A DNA stretch of 64,000 bases, taken from contig NZ_CP027858.1 of assembly GCF_005519465.1 (NCBI RefSeq), forward strand, positions 1,054,001 to 1,118,000. The letters run 5' to 3'. Both the position numbers and the translations under genes were made by a program. This DNA comes from Streptomyces clavuligerus. GTDB lineage: Bacteria; Actinomycetota; Actinomycetes; Streptomycetales; Streptomycetaceae. This document shows positions 17,986 to 25,601 of this stretch, piece by piece. Numbering within the stretch: the stretch's first letter is position 1; each line of letters opens with the position of its first letter. The notes under the pieces were generated by a model that was not told the origin of the DNA, ran no database searches, and saw only the letters and a program-made list of their open reading frames with translations.

Positions 17986-18761
17986 GAGCGGCCCTCCCCG
18001 ATGCGTGCCGCCCGGCGGGTCACGGCGTTGTCCGTGGCTCCGGTGATGGCGGAGACGATCTCCTCCTGCGAGGTGGTGCCGACGTCGAAGACGCCGTTGT
18101 TGCGGCCGAGGCGCAGGACCGCGACCCGGTCGGCGACGACCTTGACGTCCGCCATGTTGTGGCTGATGAGAATGAGCGCGTGGCCGCGCTGGCGGAGCCG
18201 TTCGACCAGGTCGAGGACTTGCGCGGTCTGCTCGACGCCGAGCGCGGCCGTGGGCTCGTCCAGGATGACGAGCCGGGGCTCGCCGAGCAGGGAGCGGGCG
18301 ATGGCCACGGTCTGGCGCTGGCCGCCGGAGAGCGAGGCGACGGGGATGCGGACGCTGGGGATGCGGATCGAGAGGGTGTCGAGCAGTTCCCGGGCGCGGC
18401 GCTCCATCTCGACCTCGTCGAGGACCCCGCGGCGGCGCAGCTCGCGTCCGAGGAAGAGATTGCCGACGACGTCGATGTTGTCGCAGAGCGCGAGGTCCTG
18501 GTAGACGGTGGCGATGCCGAGGTGCTGGGCGTCGTGCGGGCGGGCGACGGTCACGGGCGCGCCGTCCCACTCGATGACGCCCTCGTCGATGGGGTGCACC
18601 CCGGCGATCACCTTGACCAGGGTGGACTTTCCGGCGCCGTTGTCGCCGACCAGGGCGACGACTTCGCCCGGGTGGACCTCCAGCGCGACATCGGTCAGCG
18701 CCTGGACGGCGCCGAACCGTTTGGAGACCCCTCGCAGGGCCAGCACGGGCAGGGGGGACAC
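17982..18761 (-). CDS. xylG: Xylose-type ABC transporter ATP-binding protein (single nucleotide-binding domain)
   Basis: ATPase of 259 residues. It has the Walker A motif GDNGAGKST, Q-loop TVYQDLALCDN, ABC signature LSGGQRQTVAIARSL, Walker B LVILDEPTAALG and switch His in LILISHNM. In the ribose/xylose class the ATPase is often a double-domain protein of about 500 residues; here only one domain is present, so the transporter would use a homodimer. GTG at 18761 follows AAGGAG. The gene lies 163 bp after xylF and overlaps xylH. The arrangement is complete rather than truncated, because both ends of the domain are present. Confidence 0.88.
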   Translation of the reverse strand: MSPLPVLALRGVSKRFGAVQALTDVALEVHPGEVVALVGDNGAGKSTLVKVIAGVHPIDEGVIEWDGAPVTVARPHDAQHLGIATVYQDLALCDNIDVVGNLFLGRELRRRGVLDEVEMERRARELLDTLSIRIPSVRIPVASLSGGQRQTVAIARSLLGEPRLVILDEPTAALGVEQTAQVLDLVERLRQRGHALILISHNMADVKVVADRVAVLRLGRNNGVFDVGTTSQEEIVSAITGATDNAVTRRAARIGEGRS

Positions 18762-18924
18762 ACGAACTCCTTCACCGTACGGGTGGTACGCGGGCGGAAC
18801 CGGGTGCGGGCGGTGCCGGTGGTGCGCGGGCGCGGCGCCGGGCCGGGGGCGGGGCGACGCGCGGGCTCGGGGCGGCGCGCCGGTCCCTTCCGGCCATGGG
18901 ACCGGCCCCCCGGGGGGGACGCGG

Positions 18925-20040
18925 CTACTTCAGGCCGAGCCGGTCGCAGGCCGGCCGGTACTTGGCCGTGCAGATCTCCTGGACGGTCCAGACCCCGTCC
19001 TTGACGACGGTGTCGGCGATGTTGTCCCGGGTCAGCGACACCACGGGCACCAGGATCGAGGGCACACCCCGGGTGGTGGGGCTGTCGACGGTGTCCTTCG
19101 CGACGCCGGTCACCTTCTCGCCCCGGGCCAGCGCGACGGCCATCCGCGCCGCCGCGTGGGCCTCACCGGCGTACGGCTTGTAGACGCTGGCGTACTGCTC
19201 CCCCGCCACGATCCGCTGGACGGCGGCGAGTTCGGCGTCCTGGCCGGTGACGGGCGGCAGCTTGTCCAGGCCCGCCGCCTTGAGCGCGGTGATGACGCCG
19301 CCCGCCATCCCGTCGTTGGCGGAGTAGACCCCGACGATGTTCTCCTTGCCGAGCGCGGAGATCGCCGCCTCCATGTTGGCGTTGGCGTTCTCCGGCTTCC
19401 ACTCCTTGGTGTCGTACTCCTTGCCGACGGCCACCCTGCCGTCGAGGATCTCGTGCGAACCGCTCTTGTACAGCGCGGCGTTGGGGTCGGTGATGGAGCC
19501 GTTCATCATGACGATCTTCCCGCTCCCCGCCCGGTCGCCGAGCGCTTCGAGCAGGGCCCGGCCCTGGACCCGGCCGACCTCCTCGTTGTCGAACGAGGTG
19601 TAGGCGTCGATGGGCCCCTCGGCGAGCCGGTCGAAGGCGACCACCGGGATGCCCGCGTCCTTGGCCTTCCGCACCCCCTGGGCCGCCGCCTTGGAGTCGA
19701 CGGCGTCGAGGATCAGGACGTCCACCTTGTTGGTGATCATGGCGTCGATCTGCTGGCTCTGGAGCGTGGCGTCCTGTTTGGCGTTGTCGTAGACGACCTC
19801 GCCCCTGCCGCCGGTCAGTTCGGCGATCTTCTTCTCGATGAGGGGTTTGTCGAACTTCTCGTAGCGGGCCGTCTGGTTCTCCGGGAGGAGCAGACCGACC
19901 GTGATGGCGTCGCCCTTCTTCGGTCCGGTGGACTCCTTCGCCTTGTCCCCGGCCTCCTTGGCGCTGCCGCAGGCCGCGAGCGTGACGGCCATGGCGGTGG
20001 CGGCGGTGACGACGGCCGCACGACGCAGATGTGCGTTCAT
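18925..20040 (-). CDS. xylF: Xylose-type sugar-binding lipoprotein
   Basis: Periplasmic-binding-protein-like lipoprotein of 371 residues. A signal peptide ends in the lipobox LAAC (Cys24). The mature domain resembles the ribose/xylose-binding family: GLLLPENQTARYEKFDKPLI at the N-terminal lobe, VVYDNAKQDATLQSQQIDAM, GIPVVAFDRL, IVGVYSANDGMAGG and PPVTGQDAELAAVQRI. It would deliver xylose or a related pentose to XylHG at the membrane. ATG at 20040 has AGGGGAGG upstream. The first gene of the operon, it follows rok7B7 on the same strand with 92 bp between. An imperfect palindrome in that gap overlaps the rok7B7 stop and probably controls it. Confidence 0.88.
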   Translation of the reverse strand: MNAHLRRAAVVTAATAMAVTLAACGSAKEAGDKAKESTGPKKGDAITVGLLLPENQTARYEKFDKPLIEKKIAELTGGRGEVVYDNAKQDATLQSQQIDAMITNKVDVLILDAVDSKAAAQGVRKAKDAGIPVVAFDRLAEGPIDAYTSFDNEEVGRVQGRALLEALGDRAGSGKIVMMNGSITDPNAALYKSGSHEILDGRVAVGKEYDTKEWKPENANANMEAAISALGKENIVGVYSANDGMAGGVITALKAAGLDKLPPVTGQDAELAAVQRIVAGEQYASVYKPYAGEAHAAARMAVALARGEKVTGVAKDTVDSPTTRGVPSILVPVVSLTRDNIADTVVKDGVWTVQEICTAKYRPACDRLGLK

Positions 20041-20117
20041 CCGTGGAACCTCCCCTGACGAGGCCGCGCCGGTGCGGCCGAGGTGACCGGCAGTCAACTC
20101 GGCTGTACCCAGGGGGG

Positions 20118-20136
20118 TCAAGGAGTAAATCCTTAA
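20118..20136. promoter_or_regulatory. Imperfect palindrome upstream of xylF
   Basis: TCAAGGAGTAAATCCTTAA has 7-bp arms with one mismatch around GTAAA; the inner AAGGA/TCCTT arms are perfect. It lies 78-96 bp upstream of the xylF start and overlaps the rok7B7 stop codon. In S. coelicolor Rok7B7 controls xylFGH, so this is a candidate site; the link is inference. Confidence 0.45.
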
Positions 20137-21437
20137 CGAGATGACAACGGTGCCATGCGTTCTGTAGGTGAAGACGGATCGTCCGGGGCGGGGCGGGTAC
20201 GGGACCGGGGGGCGCCGGGGAGGAGGCCGCCGCCGGGGAGCGGAGCGAGGCCCTGGAGGGAGCCGGTGCCGTGCCGGAGGAGGCCCGTGTCGCCCATCTC
20301 GCTGAGCACCAGGGCGATCGCGCCCAGCACCTCGGCGCGGGGGCCGAGCGTGCCCGCGGCCACGGTGAGCCGGGCGGCGGCGCTCGGGATGGCGTAGCGG
20401 GCCAGGGTGTCGCGCAGCGGGCCGAGCACCAGCTCCCCCGCCCCGGCGAGATCGCCGCCGAGCAGCACCCGGCTGGGGTTGAGCAGATTGGCGAGCGCGG
20501 CCACGGCGGTGCCGAGGTGGCGGCCGGTGTCGGCGACGACCCGGCGGCAGCCCGCGTCGCCCTCGCGGGCCAGGCGCACCATGTCGCCCAGGGTGAGACC
20601 GGGGCCGTGGCTGGTGCGCAGCAGCGGCAGGACGTAGCGGGCGGCGGCGAAGGTCTCCAGACAGCCCCGGTTGCCGCAGCGGCAGACGGGGCCCGCGGGG
20701 TCGAGGACGACATGGCCCAGCTCGCCCGCGGTGCCGCCGGGGCCGCGGAAGACCCGGCCGCCGATCACCAGACCGGCGCCGACCCCGGCGGCGACCTTCA
20801 CATAGGCGAGGTCGGCGACGCCCCGGCCGCCGCCCCAGACCAGCTCGCCGAGGGCGCCGAGGTTGGCGTCGTTGTCCACCCGGACCGGGACCCCGAGCCG
20901 CCGGGCCATCTCCTCGCCGGGGTTGGTCCCCGTCCACCCGGGCAGCATCGCCGCGGGGCCGAGGACGCCGGACGCGGCGTCGATGGGGCCGGGGAGGCCG
21001 AGGCCCGCGCCGATCACCTTCCCCGGCTCGCCGACGCTCCCGGCGACCAGCCGTTTCACCAGGGTCTCGGCCCGGTCGAAGCCCTGCTCGGCGGAGGCGT
21101 CCACGTCCAGCGGCTCGCACTCCTCGGCGAGCACCCGGTGGGCCAGGTCGGCGATCGCGACCCGCAGATGGCTGTGGCCGAAGTCGACGCCGATCACCAC
21201 GCCCGCGTCCGCGCTGAGCGAGATGGAACGGGCCCGGCGCCCGCCCGCCGACGTGGGCGTGACCTCGACGGTCCCGCGCTCTTTCAGCTCCCGGACGATA
21301 TTGGAGACCGTGGCCGCCGACAGTCCGGTGGTCCGCGCGATCTCGGCCTGGGTCAGTGAGCCGGCCATGCGCACGGCCCGTACCACGCGCTCCAGATTGG
21401 CCCGGTGCAGCGATGTCTGCGAACCCGGAGTCTCCAT
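20133..21437 (-). CDS. rok7B7: ROK-family transcriptional regulator Rok7B7
   Basis: Protein of 434 residues with an N-terminal winged helix (about 10-65: SLTQAEIARTTGLSAATVSNIVREL) and a ROK sugar-kinase-like domain. It has the phosphate motif GVDFGHSHLRVA, the zinc motif CRCGNRGCLETFAA and GGTAGELGHVVLDP. Such proteins bind sugars or sugar phosphates and act as repressors or activators. In S. coelicolor the homologue controls xylose uptake, carbon catabolite repression and antibiotic production. It sits between xylFGH and ngcEFG. The start is chosen at the ATG of METPGSQTSLHRANLERVV; a GTG four codons upstream, directly behind GGAGCAGGA, is an alternative. A Pro/Arg-rich C-terminal tail of about 35 residues extends past the ROK domain. 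Confidence 0.88.
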   Translation of the reverse strand: METPGSQTSLHRANLERVVRAVRMAGSLTQAEIARTTGLSAATVSNIVRELKERGTVEVTPTSAGGRRARSISLSADAGVVIGVDFGHSHLRVAIADLAHRVLAEECEPLDVDASAEQGFDRAETLVKRLVAGSVGEPGKVIGAGLGLPGPIDAASGVLGPAAMLPGWTGTNPGEEMARRLGVPVRVDNDANLGALGELVWGGGRGVADLAYVKVAAGVGAGLVIGGRVFRGPGGTAGELGHVVLDPAGPVCRCGNRGCLETFAAARYVLPLLRTSHGPGLTLGDMVRLAREGDAGCRRVVADTGRHLGTAVAALANLLNPSRVLLGGDLAGAGELVLGPLRDTLARYAIPSAAARLTVAAGTLGPRAEVLGAIALVLSEMGDTGLLRHGTGSLQGLAPLPGGGLLPGAPRSRTRPAPDDPSSPTERMAPLSSR

Positions 21438-21651
21438 CGGACCATCCACTCCTGCTCCCGGGGCGGTGCGCCGACCGGTTCCCGGCCGGACGGCTCCGCC
21501 CGGAGCGCCTCCGTCCGGGGCACCCCGGCATTCCTCCAACTTCTGAAGCCCAAGTTGGCCATCGTGCCGGTCATGGCGTCAAGAGCTTGACCGGGGGAGC
21601 ACCGCTCTCTCCCGCCCCGGCGGGGCCGTCGCGCCCCGGCCGGAGCACGAG

Positions 21652-21681
21652 GGCCCCCGGCGGAGGGGTCCGCCGGGGGCC
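21652..21681 (-). terminator. Terminator of ngcEFG
   Basis: GGCCCCCGGCGGA (21652-21664) and TCCGCCGGGGGCC (21669-21681) form a 13-bp perfect stem with a four-base loop, 48 bp beyond the ngcG stop. The rest of 21438-21728 contains the rok7B7 promoter region and no gene. Confidence 0.75.
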
Positions 21682-21728
21682 GTGCCGTACCGTTCCGCCC
21701 GGAGCGCGTCCGAGCGGTGCGCCGGGTG

Positions 21729-22652
21729 CTACTTCAGGGCGCCCGCCGTCAGACCCGACTGGACCTGGCGCTGGAAGATCGCATAGACCACGAGGACCGG
21801 CAGCATCGCGATCATCATGCCCGCCATCAGCGCGCCCCAGTCGTTCTCATAGCCCTGTTGCAGCGCGATCATGGCCAGCCCCTGGGTGAGGACGTACTTG
21901 TCCTCCTCCTGGTTGAGGACCATCGGCAGCAGATACTGATTCCACTGGCCCAGGAAGTTGAAGATCCCGATGCTGATCAGTCCGGGCTTCGCCATGGGCA
22001 GCATCACCTGGAAGAAGGTCCGGGTGTGCGAGGCCCCGTCGATCATCGCCGCCTCCGCCACCGAGACCGGCAGGGTGCGGAAGAACGAGGTCATGAAGAA
22101 GACGGTGAACGGCAGCGAGTAGGCGATGTAGACGAGGATCAGGCCGTGGTAGGTGGCGAGCAGCGAGGTGCCCGGGAAGTCCCGCAGGACGAAGAAGAGC
22201 GGAATCACCAGCATGAAGACCGGGAAGGACATGCCCGCCACGAACAGGTAGTAGATAAACCTGTTGCCGGGGAAGGTGAACCGCGCCAGCACATAGGCGG
22301 CCATGGAGCCCAGCACCATGGTGCCGACCACGGAGCCGCCCACCACGATGACCGTGTTCAGGAAGTACTGGCCCATGTTCGCCTCGTTCCAGGCGTTGGA
22401 CCAGTTCTCCCAGCGGAGGCTGGTGGGCAGCCCCCAGGGGTCGGACAGGATGCCGTTGCTGTCCTTGAAGGCGCTCCACAGCACCCACAGCAGCGGCACG
22501 CCGACCATCAGCGCCCAGAGCACGAGAATGCCGTGGGAGAAGACGTTCAGTACCGTGCCCTCGCCACCGGTCCGCTTCCGGGCCGGGGCCGGGGAGCCCG
22601 CCGGGGCGGGGCCGTCCTGCTTCCGCGCCGTGTTGATCTGTTCGGTCGTCAT
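21729..22652 (-). CDS. ngcG: Sugar ABC transporter permease (GlcNAc/chitobiose type)
   Basis: Membrane protein of 307 residues, MalG type, with six predicted helices after a Pro/Ala/Lys-rich cytoplasmic lead of about 35 residues. The EAA loop that contacts the ATPase is VAEAAMIDGASHTRTFFQVMLPMAKP (cytoplasmic, near 200-225). The C terminus GLTAGALK is typical of MalG-type permeases. With NgcF it forms the channel. No ATPase gene is present in the operon; Streptomyces sugar importers of this class usually share the MsiK ATPase encoded elsewhere. It lies 11 bp after ngcF. Assignment to GlcNAc/diacetylchitobiose uptake comes from the NgcE neighbour and synteny. Confidence 0.85.
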   Translation of the reverse strand: MTTEQINTARKQDGPAPAGSPAPARKRTGGEGTVLNVFSHGILVLWALMVGVPLLWVLWSAFKDSNGILSDPWGLPTSLRWENWSNAWNEANMGQYFLNTVIVVGGSVVGTMVLGSMAAYVLARFTFPGNRFIYYLFVAGMSFPVFMLVIPLFFVLRDFPGTSLLATYHGLILVYIAYSLPFTVFFMTSFFRTLPVSVAEAAMIDGASHTRTFFQVMLPMAKPGLISIGIFNFLGQWNQYLLPMVLNQEEDKYVLTQGLAMIALQQGYENDWGALMAGMMIAMLPVLVVYAIFQRQVQSGLTAGALK

Positions 22653-22663
22653 CAGCGCTACCC

Positions 22664-23587
22664 CTAGAACTCGATCCGCTCACGCCGCGCGAAGCGCATG
22701 GTGAGCAGGGCGAACGTCATCGTGACCACCAGCATCGCGATACCCATCGCGGAGGCGTAGCCGAACTGGCTGTCCCGGAAAGCGGTCTGGTACAGGCGCA
22801 GCGGCATGACATCGGTTGCGCCGTCCGGTCCGCCCGGGCCCACCGACATGATCTGGACCAGGGCGAAGGCGTCGAGCGCGATGATGCCCATATAGACCCA
22901 GCCGGTCTGCACCGAGTCCCACAGCAGCGGGAGGGTGATCCGGAAGAAGGTGTGGAAGCGGTTGGCGCCGTCGAGCAGCGCGGCCTCGTAGATGTCCCGG
23001 GGGATGGAGGCCATGGCCGCCGAGAACAGCACCACATAGAAGCCGACGTGGCCCCAGACCATGACGGCGCTGATGCACCACAGGGCGACCGACTTCTCCC
23101 CCAGCCAGGCGTTCTGGAGGGAGTCCAGGCCCACCGCCCCCAGCAGGGCGTTGAGCATGCCGTCGTTCGGGTCGGGGTTGTAGATGTTGAACCAGATGAC
23201 CGCGACGATGGTGACCGAGATGACCTGCGGGAAGAAGAAGACGAACTTGTAGACCTTCGACCCGGAGACGCCGGTGACGACCTCGTTCTTGCGCCGCTTT
23301 CCGCCCACGTTGAGCATGAAGGCGAAGAAGAGCCCCAGTCCCAGGGTGACGACCGGGACCACCACCAGCATATAGACGTTGTTGCGCAGGGCGTTCCAGA
23401 AGTCGTCGCTCTCCCAGAGCCGTTCGAAGTTGTCGAGGCCCACGAAGTTCGCGGTGCCCGACAGACCCGACCAGTCGGTCATCGAGATCTGGAACGCCTG
23501 GATGAACGGCGATATGAGGAACATGCCGTAGAGGATCAGCGGTAGGGCCAGGAAGCCCACGATGAATCGGTATTTGCCGTGTTGCAT
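22664..23587 (-). CDS. ngcF: Sugar ABC transporter permease (GlcNAc/chitobiose type)
   Basis: Membrane protein of 307 residues, MalF type, with about six helices starting right at the N terminus (FIVGFLALPLILYGMFLISPF). The EAA loop is IYEAALLDGANRFHTFFRITLPLLWD. An insertion with GGKRRKNEV after the second helix is charged and presumably cytoplasmic. It pairs with NgcG to form the transmembrane channel and receives sugar from NgcE. ATG at 23587 lies 67 bp after ngcE in the same direction, and ngcG begins 11 bp downstream, so the three form one operon. The energising ATPase is not encoded here. Confidence 0.85.
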   Translation of the reverse strand: MQHGKYRFIVGFLALPLILYGMFLISPFIQAFQISMTDWSGLSGTANFVGLDNFERLWESDDFWNALRNNVYMLVVVPVVTLGLGLFFAFMLNVGGKRRKNEVVTGVSGSKVYKFVFFFPQVISVTIVAVIWFNIYNPDPNDGMLNALLGAVGLDSLQNAWLGEKSVALWCISAVMVWGHVGFYVVLFSAAMASIPRDIYEAALLDGANRFHTFFRITLPLLWDSVQTGWVYMGIIALDAFALVQIMSVGPGGPDGATDVMPLRLYQTAFRDSQFGYASAMGIAMLVVTMTFALLTMRFARRERIEF

Positions 23588-23654
23588 GCGCTTCCCGGCC
23601 TTCCCCTTCTTCAGACTGCGACTTCTTCGAGACCTGACTGATGGAGCGTCAGCG

Positions 23655-25103
23655 TCAGGCGGTGCGCTTGAACTTGGTGACCGCGCTGTCCTTGGCCACC
23701 TTGTCCGCCTCCGCCTGGGTCTTCTTGATCCAGTCGGCGGCCTTCAGATCACCGGTGAGGAGCTGGCCGGTGAGTCCGCCGATCTTGTCGTCGGTGAGCG
23801 CGGGGTACCACTCCTGGAGCTGGATGGTGATGAGGTTGTTCCCCGCGGCCTTGAACTTCTCACTCGCGGAGGCCAGGCCCGGGGAGAGGCTCATCCCCGT
23901 GGTGGCGTCCATGACGCAGGTCAGCGACTTGACCTTGGTGGCGAAGTTCTGCGCGTGCTTCTTGGAGAGCATGATGCGCAGCAGCTCCATGCCGCCGCGC
24001 GGGTTCTTGCCCTTGGCGGCGACGATGTAGGGCTCGCTGGGCTCGCCGCGCAGGGAGCCGTTGGGCATCTTGTCCCCGGAGCCGTCGAAGAGGGCGCCGA
24101 CGGCCATCCCGAAGTCCTTCGGCGTGGTGGGGGCGGCCTCGTTCTCCAGCCAGGACCCGTTGGGGATGAAGGCGGCCCGGTTCTTCGTCCAGGCGGTCTG
24201 GGACTGGATGTGGGTGAGCCCCTGGCTGCCCTCCAGGAAGTACTTCTTGGCGGCCAGCTCCTCGTAGAACTCGACGACCTGGCGGACCGCGTCGCTCTTG
24301 GTCCACGCGTTGGGTTCCAGGTTGTCGATCTCGATCCAGGCCGGCATGCCGCCGATCTTGGCGATCTGGGCGAAGAGGTTGAAGTGAACGTAGTAGGGAT
24401 ACTTGCCCGGGTACGTCCAGGGCGCGATGCCGTCCTTCTTGATCTCCGCGCAGAGCTTGAGCATCTCGTCGAAGGACTTGGGGTAGGCCCAGCCCTTGTC
24501 GTCGAGGAGCTTCTGCGAGTACCAGGTGCCGTAGATGGTGAAGGCGTAGTAGAGGACGTCGAACGTGTCGCCGTGCTTGCCCTTCTCCAGGGTGCTCGGG
24601 TGGATGACGTCCCGGATCTTCTTGGCCGGGTCGTCCAGCGAGGCGGCGTCGAGCAGCGCGGCGAGGTCCTGGAGCTGGCCCTGGCTGGAGAGCCGGTTCA
24701 TGTCCAGGTGGTTGGCGCCGGAGTTGTCGATGACGTCCGGCGGGGTGCCGCCCGCGAAGCGCGGCGTGAGCTTCGGGCCGATCTCCTGGGTGCCGGTGTG
24801 CTTGACGTCGGCCTTGTAGGTGGCCTTGTAGTCGGCCTCGGCGTCCTTGGCGTACTGGTCGCCCAGGCCGCCCTTGAAGATGAACGCCTCCAGCGCGGCG
24901 CCCTCCTTCACGCCGAGCGGATTCTTCTCCGTGACCTCACCGGTGGGTGCGGCGCTCTTCTTGTCGTCGCCGCCACCACCACCGGTGGCGCAGGCGGAGA
25001 GAAAGCCCATCGCGGGCACGGTGACCAGGCCGAGCGCGGCGGAGCGCTTGACCAGATCACGGCGGCCAAGGCCCTCATTGGTGTGGGCGGAGGTCGATCC
25101 CAT
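23655..25103 (-). CDS. ngcE: N-acetylglucosamine/diacetylchitobiose-binding lipoprotein
   Basis: Family 1 solute-binding protein of 482 residues. The N terminus MGSTSAHTNEGLGRRDLVKR is a twin-arginine-like signal followed by a hydrophobic stretch ending in the lipobox LSAC and a Gly-rich linker, so it is probably exported folded and lipid-anchored. The mature protein has the extracellular sugar-binding fold, with aromatic-rich stretches WTYPGKYPYYVHFNLF and WYPALTDDKIGG that could stack on sugars. It matches the NgcE type that takes up chitin breakdown products in Streptomyces. ATG at 25103 is chosen over one 18 codons upstream because the signal starts there. A DasR-like site lies about 240 bp upstream, consistent with control by GlcNAc metabolism. 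Confidence 0.87.
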   Translation of the reverse strand: MGSTSAHTNEGLGRRDLVKRSAALGLVTVPAMGFLSACATGGGGGDDKKSAAPTGEVTEKNPLGVKEGAALEAFIFKGGLGDQYAKDAEADYKATYKADVKHTGTQEIGPKLTPRFAGGTPPDVIDNSGANHLDMNRLSSQGQLQDLAALLDAASLDDPAKKIRDVIHPSTLEKGKHGDTFDVLYYAFTIYGTWYSQKLLDDKGWAYPKSFDEMLKLCAEIKKDGIAPWTYPGKYPYYVHFNLFAQIAKIGGMPAWIEIDNLEPNAWTKSDAVRQVVEFYEELAAKKYFLEGSQGLTHIQSQTAWTKNRAAFIPNGSWLENEAAPTTPKDFGMAVGALFDGSGDKMPNGSLRGEPSEPYIVAAKGKNPRGGMELLRIMLSKKHAQNFATKVKSLTCVMDATTGMSLSPGLASASEKFKAAGNNLITIQLQEWYPALTDDKIGGLTGQLLTGDLKAADWIKKTQAEADKVAKDSAVTKFKRTA

Positions 25104-25344
25104 GCTCAAGTCCTCGCCTTCATCAGGACTCAGGCGGTGAACAAGTCGCCCGTACACATCGCTCGCAGGCGAAGGGCACCGCCACCGCGGTCAGTTGCTG
25201 TGCTTTCCCGGAGGGGAAAAAGTGAATCCAGGTTCCTTCTGACGGCGGGGAGTTCGGCCGACGGACGGACGTCTCCGACAGACAGCTCCGCCCAACCCCC
25301 GTCCCCGCTCGGCCCCGAGCCGGGGAACGGCCCTTGGGGTGCCG

Positions 25345-25360
25345 ACAGGTATAGTCCACT
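25345..25360. promoter_or_regulatory. DasR-responsive element (dre)-like site upstream of ngcE
   Basis: ACAGGTATAGTCCACT matches the dre consensus ACTGGTCTAGACCACT at 13 of 16 positions. DasR is the GntR-type regulator of GlcNAc and chitin use in Streptomyces. The site lies 242 bp upstream of the ngcE start, within the 498-bp gap shared with the GH92 gene, so it could act on either. Position within the promoter is unproven. Confidence 0.55.
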
Positions 25361-25560
25361 GAGCCTCAAAGGAGCAAGATCGAAAGCACGGTCGAGCGGC
25401 AGTCTTTCCCGAGTTGAGACCTCTTGGATATCTGAGCACTGTCCGCACCCATTCGAGCACGCAGGCGTTAACGGAACGCCGCCTTCCAGCCTTGACACAG
25501 CGTCAGAACCCTTGACATCTCCAGCAACCGCCCTCCCTACTGGAGCTTGCGCACCACTTT

Positions 25561-25572
25561 GACAACGTTGTC
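25561..25572. promoter_or_regulatory. LacI/GalR-type operator upstream of the GH92 gene
   Basis: GACAACGTTGTC is a perfect 12-bp palindrome with a central CG, as in LacI-family operators. It ends 29 bp before the GH92 start codon. CTTGACA is repeated at 25491 and 25511, and TTGACA recurs within the palindrome flank, so several -35-like elements crowd here. The rest of 25104-25601 holds no gene. Confidence 0.5.
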
Positions 25573-25601
25573 CGGCACGGCTTCCCCTGGAGGACAGCCC
25601 C

